Below, one piece after another: positions 25,909 to 34,555 of a stretch of DNA of 64,000 nucleotides. The DNA is from Pyxidicoccus xibeiensis (GTDB taxonomy: Bacteria; Myxococcota; Myxococcia; Myxococcales; Myxococcaceae), in contig NZ_JAJVKV010000021.1 in NCBI RefSeq assembly GCF_024198175.1, positions 1 to 64,000 of the forward strand, in the 5' to 3' direction. The notes under the pieces were generated by a model, which worked only from the letters and a program-made list of their open reading frames with translations, did not search any database and had not been told where the DNA came from. Every line of letters begins with the position of its first letter. The first letter of the stretch is position 1. The translations under genes and the position numbers were made by a program.

Positions 25909-27732
25909 TCATGGCCACTGCCCAAAAATGGGCCGCACTTGCTCGGTCGCCTTGAGTATCGCGGCACCGGGCTTGGAACCGGAAACCTTCTCCGCACCAC
26001 CGTTGAGCCCGAGGGCAAGGCAGACGGGGAAGTCACGCTCCCAACCTCTTTCCCCAACGTCGAAGTCGGGGGGAAACACGGCGCGGGTGTAGCGGCCCAC
26101 CACCTCGTCCCCACTCGTCCACAGTTGGCCGTAGAGCCGCGTGCCCTTGGGCAGCCCGTAAGTGCCGTCCCTCACGACGCTTTCAATTTTCCCGTCGCCC
26201 ACAATGGCGAAGCACGCGATGTCTCTGCGCCAGTTGCCCCGGTCCTTGCACTCCTTCTCGTTCTTCACGAAATCGGGCTGCTTCGGGTCAACGATGATGT
26301 TGGTAGCACTCAGATTCTCCAGCCCTCTTGCGTCCATGGCTTCCACGGCTGCTGCGGGGCACGCCTCCCGCGTGGGCATCACCTGAGAGGCGGGACAGCC
26401 CATCAACGCGGCGGCACTCGCACCCGCCATGGCGCATTGCTTGAGGAATTCAGGGCTGACGACGGGCGCGGCCTTCTTCGACTTCTTCGCGCCAATCGGA
26501 CTTGGGGGCGGATTCTTGGGGGCACTCACAGAGGGACTTTCCTTCGCAACGGGGGGCACCTGGGGTGGGGACGGTACTGCACTGGTAGACGGCACGGGCC
26601 GGGAAGGTGGCGTGTCCGGGGCCGCCGCACGCGGGGCGCTGGAGGACTCCGGCGCGGGCTGGGAGGGCGGCCCTTCTGACGAGGGGGAGGCGCGCAGCCA
26701 CGCGAACACCGCGACAGCGGCCAGCACGGCGGCGGCCACGGCCCACCCCCGCACGCGCCGCCGCGTTCCGGGTGGGGTGCGCTCGGGGGCCGCGCCCCCC
26801 GCTTCCGAAGGGGGCTGCACGGTGTCCAGCCACTCCGCGCCGCCCTGTCTGCCCAGCTCTTCCAGGGCGCCGGGCATGGCGGCCAACGCGGGCCGCCGCT
26901 TCTCCACGTCACGCACCAACCACCGTTCCACCCAGGCGCTCACCGGCTCCGGCACGCGCGGATTGACGCGGCGGGCGGACAGTGGCGCCGTGGTGGGGCT
27001 GTTGACGTTGAGGCGCGGGGCCTTACGTGCGTCCGCCCTGCGCGCGGGCTCCGCGTCCGTCAGCGCGTCATAGAGGCACACGGCCAGCGAGTAGAGGTCA
27101 TCCTCTGGCGGGAAGTCGTACCGGGCGCTCGGGTCGTTCTGGTGTTCCTTGAAGAAGCGGGCCGCCTCGGGCGAGCGGTAGCGGGTAGTACCCGGTGGCA
27201 AGGGCGCATCCGTCAACTCGTGCGCCCCGGAGTATTCTCCCGCCCCCAGATCGATGATGACGGGCTCGCCGTCCGCCTTGCGCACCATGACGTTTAACAG
27301 CGAAACGTCCCGGTGCCGCACGCCCTGGCGGTGCATATACGCCAGCGCATCGGCCAGCTTGGCGAAAACGCGCAGGACTTGCCCGAAGGTGGGGCGCGTT
27401 TCCTGGAGCCATTCGGCCAGCGTCCAACCGTCCACGTATTCCAGCACGAGACAGCCGTAACCCGCCTCGGTGCGCGTCCAGCCGAGCACCTTGGCAATGT
27501 TGGGGTGCTCCAGTTGGACAAGGCACACCAACTCGCGCAGTTGGCGCTGGTACGTCTTGCCCGGGTCGTCGCTGGAGTGGCGGTGCTTGGACAGCTTGAG
27601 GGCATAGGGCTTGCCGTTCTTCTCGCCCTCGTACACGTCGCCATAGGCGCCCCCTCCCTTCCACCTGCGAATGCGGTAGGCGTCGAGGTGGGCGCCGGGC
27701 TTGAGGAAGCTGGGGGGGTCCGCGTTCATCAT
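25909..27732 (-). CDS. transmembrane Ser/Thr protein kinase with C-terminal sensor domain
   Basis: 607 residues. Kinase domain about 18-300: glycine loop WKGGGAYGDVYEG, Lys46 (YALKLSK), HRD 140-142 (HRDVSLLNVM), DLG 161-163 in place of DFG, and GTTRYRSPEA. The catalytic residues are kept, so it is probably active. A single transmembrane helix lies at about 330-346, then a Pro/Ser-rich linker (about 350-420) and a C-terminal domain outside the membrane with MGCPASQ and TRLYGQLWTSGDEVVGRY. That last domain matches the stand-alone lipoprotein at 43362-43862. The gene overlaps the DUF2381 gene by 4 bases (ATGA). Confidence 0.92.
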   Translation of the reverse strand: MMNADPPSFLKPGAHLDAYRIRRWKGGGAYGDVYEGEKNGKPYALKLSKHRHSSDDPGKTYQRQLRELVCLVQLEHPNIAKVLGWTRTEAGYGCLVLEYVDGWTLAEWLQETRPTFGQVLRVFAKLADALAYMHRQGVRHRDVSLLNVMVRKADGEPVIIDLGAGEYSGAHELTDAPLPPGTTRYRSPEAARFFKEHQNDPSARYDFPPEDDLYSLAVCLYDALTDAEPARRADARKAPRLNVNSPTTAPLSARRVNPRVPEPVSAWVERWLVRDVEKRRPALAAMPGALEELGRQGGAEWLDTVQPPSEAGGAAPERTPPGTRRRVRGWAVAAAVLAAVAVFAWLRASPSSEGPPSQPAPESSSAPRAAAPDTPPSRPVPSTSAVPSPPQVPPVAKESPSVSAPKNPPPSPIGAKKSKKAAPVVSPEFLKQCAMAGASAAALMGCPASQVMPTREACPAAAVEAMDARGLENLSATNIIVDPKQPDFVKNEKECKDRGNWRRDIACFAIVGDGKIESVVRDGTYGLPKGTRLYGQLWTSGDEVVGRYTRAVFPPDFDVGERGWERDFPVCLALGLNGGAEKVSGSKPGAAILKATEQVRPIFGQWP

Positions 27733-28658
27733 GGGCTGCTCTTCTCCTGCGCTTTGTCCTCAATCACCACGCCCGTAGCGGACAGGGGCCGGGCGCCGTC
27801 CACGTCCTGCACCACCAACCCGAAGACTTCTCCCGGGCGCTTCTCCGGACTCTCGAATTCCACCACCACGCGCGCCCTTTCTCCGGGCGCCAGCACTTCG
27901 GGCGCCATGCGCACCGTGCGCGCTTCCACGCGGCTGCCGGTGGCACCTTCCAGCCATGCCCGCCCCGGCCGCCAGAGCTGCCCGGACGCGTTCCGCACTT
28001 CCATGGCGAGCACCACCCACGCAGCCGCCTGGAAGCGACGGACTTGTAAAGCCTCCACACCCGCCGTGCCCGAGTTGGACCACCGCTTGAGAAAGGCGAA
28101 ACGAACACCCCAATCCTCTACCTGCCCCGAGAGGACCCAATCAGCGGGGCCCATGGCCTTGCCGCGCTCGCGTTGCGCAGAGAGTGCCGCCTCGCACACG
28201 GCGCTGCGGGCCTCCAACTCGGCCAACCGCGCTCGCATCAACTCCGGCGCGTTGGCGCTGCGGTAAATCATCACCTGCCCGTCCGCCACGTCCGTAGCGG
28301 TGACGAGTTGGAAGACGGGTTCTGCGAGGGCGGGCTCATTCAGGAATGGCACGCGCAGCGTCACCCCTTCGCGCAGTTCGCCCTCGGTCATCAACGTGAC
28401 GGAGCGCTCCGAAATCGCCAGCAGTCTGACGCGGGCCGGGGCATCCCGCTTCACGGCCTGTTGGTTTATCTCCGCGTCGAAATTGAGCGTCGTGGGGATA
28501 CCCGGAGCGACGCGCACCACCTCGGTTTTCGCCGTGAGGGGCACGCGGCGAAATTGAAGGGAGGGGCTGGGGGGCGTCGCTGTTTCCGCCGCCCCTGCCG
28601 CCATGGACAGGAGCGCCAGCAAGAGCCCGGGAAGTTGTGGCAAGAGGCGTAACCGCAT
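27729..28658 (-). CDS. DUF2381 family protein
   Basis: 309 residues with a signal peptide (LLLALLSMAAGAAE). The family (a Myxococcus paralogous group, also listed as TIGR02268) is recognised by the N-terminal beta-rich region (PSLQFRRVPLTAKTEVVRVA), a helical EARSAVCEAALSAQRER segment, and the C-terminal WRPGRAWLEG...APGERARVVVEFESPE part. The product is probably periplasmic. It is the first gene of a coupled pair with a transmembrane kinase; the recurrence of this pairing at 42.6-43.9 kb suggests it works with the kinase sensor domain. Confidence 0.88.
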   Translation of the reverse strand: MRLRLLPQLPGLLLALLSMAAGAAETATPPSPSLQFRRVPLTAKTEVVRVAPGIPTTLNFDAEINQQAVKRDAPARVRLLAISERSVTLMTEGELREGVTLRVPFLNEPALAEPVFQLVTATDVADGQVMIYRSANAPELMRARLAELEARSAVCEAALSAQRERGKAMGPADWVLSGQVEDWGVRFAFLKRWSNSGTAGVEALQVRRFQAAAWVVLAMEVRNASGQLWRPGRAWLEGATGSRVEARTVRMAPEVLAPGERARVVVEFESPEKRPGEVFGLVVQDVDGARPLSATGVVIEDKAQEKSSP

Positions 28659-28789
28659 GGGTTAAGCGTAACAGGCGCCAGCCCTCCCCGAGCGCACTCC
28701 CGGCGCGGCCGTGGGCAACGCGAGGGCGCGAGGGCCAGGTCTGAAGACGCGAGCCTGTGCGCGCTATTGCGCATCCCGGGGCGCCCCGA

Positions 28790-30800
28790 GGCGGTGCTCG
28801 GCATGGGCCCTGGCCGCCAGTGCGCACCGGGCGGGCGCCACGGCTCCGAGGTGGTACGCAGCGCGAAACGCCGAGCCCAACCCGGACGGGCGCCATGGCT
28901 CCGAGGTGGTGCTAGGCGCGGGCGAAACCGCGGGCCGCGGAAGTACCGGGCCGCGGAAGTGCGGTGTGCGGGTGGCGGCCACGGCCCCAAAGGCGGTGCT
29001 CGGCACCGGCCCTGGCTGCCACCGCGCACCGGGCGAGCGCCACGGCTCCGAGGTGGCGCTCGACGCGGGCAAGCTCAATGGCTCCGAGGTGGTGCTCGGC
29101 ACCGGCCCTGGCCGCCACCTCGCACCGGACGGGCGCCACGATCCCGAGGTGGTGCTCGGCACACTGGCCCTGGCTGCCACCGCGCACCGGCCGGGCGCCA
29201 CGGCCCGAGGTGGTGCTCGGCGCGTGCAAGCTCCACGGCTCCGAGGTGGCGCTCGGCGCGTGCAAGCGGCACGGCCCCGAGGTGGTGCTCGGCACCGGCC
29301 CTGGCCGCCACCGCGCACCGGGCAGGTGCCACGGCCCCGAGGTGGTGCTCGGCACCGGCCCCGGCCGCCACCGCGCACCGGACGGGCGCCACGGCCCCGA
29401 GGTGGTGCTCGGCGCGGGCAAGCGGCACGGCCCCGAGGTGGTGCTCGGCGCGGGCAAGCTCCATGGCCCCGAGGTGGCGCTCGGCACCGGCCCTGGCCGC
29501 CACCGCGCACCGGGCGAGCGCCACGGCCCGAGGTAGTGCTCGACACCGGCCCTGGCTGCCACCGCGCACCGGACGGGCGCCACGGCCCCGAGGTGGCGCT
29601 CGGCGCGAAACGACTGCCCGACCCGGACGGGCGCCACGGCCCGAGGTGGTGCGCCGCGCGGGCGAAACTCCGTGCCGTGCGGAAGTGCGGTGTGCGGATG
29701 GCTGCACGGCTCCGAGGTGGTGCTCGGCGCGAAACGCCTGCCCAGCCCGGACGGGCCCCACGGCTCCGAGGTGGTGCGCCGCGCGGGCGAAACTCCGAGC
29801 CGTGCGGAAGTGCGGCGTGCGGATGGTTGCAAGGCTCCGAGATGGCGCTCGGCGCGGGCAAGCTGCACCGTTCCGAGGTGGTGCGCGGCATGGGCTCTGG
29901 CCGCCACCGCGCACCGGGCGGGCGCCATGGCCCGAGGTGGTGCGCAGCGCGAAACGCCTTGCCCAACCCGGGCGCGCGCCACGGCTCCGAGGTGGTGCGC
30001 CGCGCGGGCGAAACTCCAGGCCGCGCGCAAGCCCAGCGTGCGGATGGCGGCCACAGCCCCGAGGTGGCGCTCGGCGCGGGCAGGCTCCACGGCCCGAGGT
30101 GGCGCTCGGCACCGACCCTGGCCGCCACCGCGCACCGGGCAAGCGCCACGGCCCCGAGGAGTGCTCGGCATGGGCCCTGGCAGCCAGCACGTACCGGGCA
30201 AGCGCCACGGCCCGAGGGTGGGGCGCAGCGCGAAACGCCTGCCCAACCCGGACGGGCCCCACGGCCCGAGGTGGTGCTCGGCGCAAGCGCCACAGCTCCG
30301 AGGTAACGCGCAGCGCGGCCAAGCGGCACGGCTCCGAGGTGGCGCTCGGCGCGGGACCTGGCCACCACGGCACACTGGGCGAGCGCCATGGCTCCGAGGT
30401 GGTGCTCGGGGGCCCTGGCTGCCATCGCGCACCGAGCAGGCGCTACGGTCCCGAGGTGGTGCGGGGCGCGGGCGAAACTCCGGGCCGTGCGGAAGTACGG
30501 CGTGCGGATGGCCGCCAGGGCTCCGAGGTGGCACTCGGCGCGGGCGAAAGTCCAGGCAGCGCGGAAGTGCGGTACGCGGACGGCTGCCACGGCTCCGAGG
30601 TGGTGCTCGACGCGAAACGCCACGGCCCCGAGGTGGGGTGCGACGCGAAACGCCTGCCCAGCCCGGATGACGGGCCCACGGCCCGAGGTGGCGCTCGACG
30701 CGGGCGAAACTCTCGGCGGCGCAGTGACGCGGGCGGTGCTCGGCGCGGGCTGCCTCCACGCTGCGCAGTGGGTGCCTACGGCCCGAGGTGGCGAGAGGGG
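28790..30800 (-). repeat. GC-rich modular repeat array R5 (about 35 units, inverted relative to the others)
   Basis: About 35 cores by eye, reading CCACGGCCCCGAGGTGGTG on the plus strand, each followed by one of at least four linkers: A, ACCGGCCCTGGCCGCCACCG type (60-bp unit); B, CGCGGGCAAGCTC type (36-bp unit); C, CGCGAAACGCCTGCCCAACC type; D, GGGCGAAACTCCGTGCCGTG type. Each core contains CCGAG-loop-CTCGG and can form a hairpin. All six frames stay open for hundreds of codons because the unit contains no stop and its length is a multiple of three; I do not call them genes. Confidence 0.9.
29243..29353 (-). repeat. 111-bp perfect inverted repeat, arm in R5
   Basis: Aligned by eye, these 111 bases are the exact reverse complement of 31730-31840 in array R6; flanking bases differ on both sides. 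It covers one type B and one type A linker with three cores. Confidence 0.8.
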
Positions 30801-30829
30801 CAGCCCAGTCTTGAGCCGCGCCCCGCGCG

Positions 30830-31210
30830 GGCGAAACCCACGGGGGCGCGAAAGTCACCCGCGCAAAGGACCGCCGCCCACCGGCGGCGCGGTTTCGCCC
30901 GGCCGGGCACGACGGCGCCGCACGCTGCCGCGACTTGAGGCGCGGTGGCGGGCCTCCCTTTGGCGAACCTCCCGGCAGCACGGACGCGGCGCAGTTTCGC
31001 ACCGCCAGCGAGCCAGCGCGCACGGGGCGGCGCGCAGCGACCGAAAGCAGGGCGCGAAACGGCGGCGCCAGGGAATTAGCGTCCGTAGACAGGGGCGCAT
31101 CACGCCCGCCTGACGCAGCAGCGGCGCGAAATAGGGCCCTTCTCTAAGCACCCACGCGCGAAAGGTCCCGCCTCCGTGCGGCGCGAAATGCGGAGCCGTC
31201 CCTTTCGCGC
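30830..31210. repeat. GCGCGAAA motif cluster, left block
   Basis: About nine copies of GCGCGAAA/TTTCGCGC or near variants in both orientations (30832, 30846, 30889, 30990, 31053, 31120, 31155, 31180, 31201), irregularly spaced. No gene is recognisable here. The block separates arrays R5 and R6. Confidence 0.7.
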
Positions 31211-31324
31211 CACGCCGCCACCGCTCGAATCGGCTCCGGCTCCCCTCCGGTGCGGTGGATGCCTGCCAGGATGCACCGAAGGCAGCCGGGCAGCCGGTGC
31301 GCAGCGGCAGCCAGGGCCCCTGCC

Positions 31325-31945
31325 GCATACCACCTCGGAGCCGTGGCGCTCGCCCGGTGCGCACTGGCGGCCAGGGCCCGTGCCGAGCACCACCTCGGGG
31401 CCGTGGAGCTTGCCCGCGCCAAGCACCACCTCGGGGCCGTGGCGCCCGTCCGGTGCGCGGTGGCGGCCGGGGCCGGTGCCGAGCACCACCTCGGGGCCGT
31501 GGAGCTTGCTCGCGCCGAGCACCACCTCGGGGCCGTGGCGCCCGTCCGGTGCGCGGTGGCGGCCGGGGCCGGTGCCGAGCACCACCTCGGGGCCGTGGCA
31601 CCTGCCCGGTGCGCGGTGGCGGCCAGGGCCGGTGCCGAGCACCACCTCGGGGCCGTGGCTCCCGTCCGGTGCGCGGTGGCGGCCGGGGCCGGTGCCGAGC
31701 ACCACCTCGGGGCCGTGGAGCTTGCCCGCGCCGAGCACCACCTCGGGGCCGTGGCACCTGCCCGGTGCGCGGTGGCGGCCAGGGCCGGTGCCGAGCACCA
31801 CCTCGGGGCCGTGCCGCTTGCACGCGCCGAGCGCCACCTCCGGCCGTGGTGCCCGTCCGGTGCGAAGTGGCGGCCAGGGCCGGTGCCAAGCACCACCTCG
31901 GGGCCATGCAGCTTGCCCGCGCCGCGCACCACCTCGGGCTATGGC
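31325..31945 (+). repeat. GC-rich modular repeat array R6 (about 13 units)
   Basis: About 13 near-identical cores (CACCACCTCGGGGCCGTGG) on the plus strand, joined by 60-bp type A linkers (CGCCCGTCCGGTGCGCGGTG and close variants) and 33-36-bp type B linkers (AGCTTGCCCGCGCCGAG). It is the least degenerate array. It faces R5 in inverted orientation across about 0.5 kb. Confidence 0.9.
31730..31840 (+). repeat. 111-bp perfect inverted repeat, arm in R6
   Basis: This is the partner of 29243-29353 (exact reverse complement). The centre-to-centre distance is about 2.5 kb. Confidence 0.8.
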
Positions 31946-31999
31946 GTGAATCGCGGCGGCAGCCCTGAGAGGCAAGCAGCCCAGCAAGCGCCAGCAGCG

Positions 32000-32620
32000 C
32001 CCACGCGCGAAACCCGGGCGGAAGGCAGCACTCGGCACACCCACGGCGGCGCAGTCGGGCCCGGCCTCCGGACGAATCCGCAGCACCCGCGCGAAACCCC
32101 CAGCGCCGCGCGAAACGCGGCCCTCGGGAACGGCGGGCGGGCGAAATGCCGTTACCGCGCGCACCAGCGGGGCACCGTGGCGCGAATTGGCGCCCCCCGA
32201 GGGTGCGCGTTTCGCCGTGGCGCAACGTCCGCCCCAGTCGGTACGGCGCGAAACCCCGGCAGCGCTTCCGCGCCACGCGCCCCGCCTCCGGCGCGAAACG
32301 CGGCGCCCCAGAGTGGAGCTGAGCCAGCCGCGCCGCACCGCGAGGGCGCTTTTCCCGCAGCGGCGCGAATCCGCACCCGCCGCGCGCCGCGCCGCCGTTT
32401 CGCCCGGGCCGCGCCCGCCGTGGTGCACGCGCGAAACTGCGCCGCCGCGAAACCCCACCGCGCGAAACGTTCCGCCCCTTGCGGCGCAATTCCTCACCAC
32501 CATTTCGCGCACCCATCAGCGCAATCACATGCGCCGCTGCGTTTCGCGCCACGCAGCAAAGCTCCCGCGCGAAACTCCCTCTGAAGAGGCGCGAAACTCG
32601 ATGTCTCGCGCGAAACCCTA
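32000..32620. repeat. GCGCGAAA motif cluster, right block
   Basis: About 18 copies of GCGCGAAA/TTTCGCGC or one-base variants within 620 bp, in both orientations, often extended to CGCGCGAAAC. They end abruptly at about 32615, where GC content drops before the promoter of the HTH gene. No protein domain could be recognised in the frames open across it. Confidence 0.75.
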
Positions 32621-32656
32621 TCACTCAAGGTGAGCAGCCAGTCATTGCCGGAATGT

Positions 32657-32686
32657 TTGACTATTGTTTGTGTTGTCCCGCAGAAT
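32657..32686 (+). promoter_or_regulatory. candidate promoter of the excisionase-like gene
   Basis: TTGACT (32657-32662) and CAGAAT (32681-32686) with 18-bp spacing, in a local AT-rich window about 145 bp upstream of ATG 32830. Confidence 0.4.
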
Positions 32687-32829
32687 TTCCGGCACGCATT
32701 GACGCTGCGGGGTGCCCTCATTCCGGGGGCACACCTTCGGGGTGGTGACTCCGCCCACGCATCGCGGCCTCTCAGTGCGGACACCGCCAGGAAGCCCCAC
32801 GGCCTCCCGGCACCAGCAGGTCAGCAACC

Positions 32830-33255
32830 ATGAAGGACACCACGCAGGACACCACTCCCCCGCAGCAGCCCCCCGCACCGGACGACGGCGCCGAGTCCGC
32901 GCTGTTGCGGTCCATCCACGAGGAGCTACGCCTCTTGCGGGAAGCCGTGGGCGCCCTTCATGCCCGCTTCACTCAGGGCGCCCCCATGCAGGCCGCCCGC
33001 GCCGTTACCGTGGACGCGGCACAAGCGCTCCTCGGCTGCGGGCGCTCCCAGGTCTTCGCGCTCCTCAAGGCTGGCGTGCTGAGCCGCGCCCCCAAGGTGG
33101 GTAAGACGGCCATGGTGACGGTGGAGAGCATCGAAGCGCTTCAGGAGCGCTTCAGCCGCGAGCCAGCCCCCAAGCTCAAGCGGCAACCCGCCCGGAATGC
33201 AGCCTCCGGGCGGGAAACAAGGGACGCGATTCTTAGGATGCTGCGGCAACCTTGA
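32830..33255 (+). CDS. excisionase-like helix-turn-helix DNA-binding protein
   Basis: 141 residues. A predicted coiled N-terminal helix (ALLRSIHEELRLLREAVGAL) precedes a winged-HTH region of the excisionase/MerR-like type (TVDAAQALLGCGRSQVFALL, then VGKTAMVTVESIEAL) and a basic C-terminus. The 3' end overlaps the convergent integrase gene by 23 bp, the usual partner arrangement. The likely role is directing excision of the element, or regulating it; it could also bind the adjacent GCGCGAAA motifs, which is only a guess. Confidence 0.7.
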   Translation: MKDTTQDTTPPQQPPAPDDGAESALLRSIHEELRLLREAVGALHARFTQGAPMQAARAVTVDAAQALLGCGRSQVFALLKAGVLSRAPKVGKTAMVTVESIEALQERFSREPAPKLKRQPARNAASGRETRDAILRMLRQP

Positions 33256-34417
33256 GCGGCAGCACTGCCGGATCTTCGGGGTGCTCCAGCCGGAGCGGCA
33301 CCTTGATCATGGGCGGCACCGCGACGTTTTCATAGAAGCGCTTGGTGGTCGCGGGCGAGGTGTGCCCCACCACGGCGGCAATCGCGGCGAGCGGCAGCCC
33401 TCCCGACTTGGGCCGCACTTCCTGGCCGCACTCGGAAGCCCAGGTAACGAAGCTGTGCCGCAACTCCCCGAAGCGCACCAACTCCATGCCCAGGGACTTG
33501 CAGGCCCGCCGCACCACGCGCCGAATGTGGCTGTCCACCGGAGCCGCGCCACGCGCCTGGAGCCGTTGCACGGCTGCGAGCGCCTGACGGTCAAGGCTCT
33601 GGACGTGAACGCGCCCGCTCTTGTGAACGAAACGCACGGTGGCGGCGATCTCCCCCGGTTCCTTCAACAGCGTCACCTTGCCCTCGCCCCGGGCGAGCCG
33701 CTCAATCTCGGTGCCGTGCATGCCCGTCTTGGCGTGCAGGCACAGCACGTCCCGCACGCATTGCACGTCCGTCACGCGGCGGGTGGCCTCTTGCTGAAAG
33801 TTGGTGAACTCCCAGCCGGAGATAGCGCGGTAAAGGCGCTCGATGGTTTCAAGGCTGTAGCCCTTCTCGCGCACCGACTTCTCGGGACGGCTGGCGGGCA
33901 CCTTGAGAGAAATGCTGGCGTCCTCTGCCGTCGTCAACGCGCCCGCGTCTTCGCGCAGCCACGCGCAGAACGCCTTGAGGGCGGTAATCCGGTTCTTGCG
34001 CGCGGTGGGCTGCCGGTTCAACTCGCGCAGCAAGTCCTGGAGCGTGACGGTGCGCAAGTCGCGGCCCGCGAGCCCTTCGGCCCACGCCGCGAGGTAGAAG
34101 CCCACGTTGCCCACGTAGCGCGCGGTGGTGCCCGCGCGCCGCATGTGCTCCAGGTAGCGGCCCACGGTGGGCGCGTCCATGTAGACGGCGGACTCTTGTT
34201 TGAGCTTCTGAGCCTCGCCCCGGGTGCGGTAGCCCTCCGGGTCGCGCATGAAGAGGGCCAGCTCTGCCTCGGCTTCCGTCTCGCTGCGCGCGTCGAGGTG
34301 AACCGTGTACGACTTGCCCGCAACCATCTTGCGCAGCACGTACACCGGGCGGCCGTCCTTCGCCGTGAACGTCCGCCCGCCCTTCCACTTGCCTGACCAG
34401 ACCTTGCCGCTACCCAT
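33233..34417 (-). CDS. tyrosine recombinase (site-specific integrase)
   Basis: 394 residues. An N-terminal arm-binding-like part is followed by a SAM-like core-binding domain (about 80-160) and the catalytic domain (about 185-375). Visible catalytic positions are Lys266 (VHKSGRV), Arg320-His321 (GELRHSF), His352 (VVGHTS) and the nucleophile Tyr362 (RFYEN). Two positions are unusual: the first Arg of the family (TGxRxxE) is His234 (KTGMHGTEIERL), and the His of HxxR is Gly317. It lies 117 bp from the right attachment site and should integrate the element there; whether it is active with His234 is open. Confidence 0.9.
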   Translation of the reverse strand: MGSGKVWSGKWKGGRTFTAKDGRPVYVLRKMVAGKSYTVHLDARSETEAEAELALFMRDPEGYRTRGEAQKLKQESAVYMDAPTVGRYLEHMRRAGTTARYVGNVGFYLAAWAEGLAGRDLRTVTLQDLLRELNRQPTARKNRITALKAFCAWLREDAGALTTAEDASISLKVPASRPEKSVREKGYSLETIERLYRAISGWEFTNFQQEATRRVTDVQCVRDVLCLHAKTGMHGTEIERLARGEGKVTLLKEPGEIAATVRFVHKSGRVHVQSLDRQALAAVQRLQARGAAPVDSHIRRVVRRACKSLGMELVRFGELRHSFVTWASECGQEVRPKSGGLPLAAIAAVVGHTSPATTKRFYENVAVPPMIKVPLRLEHPEDPAVLPLKVAAAS

Positions 34418-34432
34418 GCCGAAGGACTCCGT

Positions 34433-34473
34433 TTTGGTCCAATTTCGGTCCCAACTGACCCGATTTGGTCCCT
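34433..34473. repeat. TTTGGTCC direct repeats near integrase (candidate arm sites)
   Basis: TTTGGTCC at 34433-34440 and GATTTGGTCCCT at 34462-34473, the latter identical to 15089-15100 at the other end of the element. A degenerate copy (TTTCGGTCCC) lies between them. Confidence 0.35.
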
Positions 34474-34533
34474 GGAGTCAAACCGCGCCCCCTCGCTCGG
34501 AGGGGGCGCGGCTGACAACGGCGGGTTACTTTT

Positions 34534-34555
34534 AGTGGAGGCGGCGGGAATCGAA
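34534..34555. repeat. right attachment site of integrated element
   Basis: These 22 bases are identical to 15055-15076. Here they continue into a longer tRNA-like 3' segment on the minus strand. Confidence 0.75.

Noticed and set aside
28711-31023. Very long open frames (500-720 codons) on both strands across array R5, with 20-residue repeats such as HGPEVVLGTGPGRHRAP
   Set aside because: Several frames are open at once on both strands because the repeat unit has no stop codon and its 60-bp length is a multiple of three. There are no ribosome binding sites, and linker changes shift the frame repeatedly.
28790-31945. CRISPR array
   Set aside because: The 'spacers' are a handful of recurring linkers, not unique sequences, unit lengths vary, and no cas gene is present in the window.
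30855-32624. Long frames across array R6 and the GCGCGAAA cluster (for example 589 codons on minus, 444 on plus)
   Set aside because: Low-complexity Arg/Ala/Pro translations from GC-rich repeats; no domain, no signal peptide, overlapping open frames on both strands.
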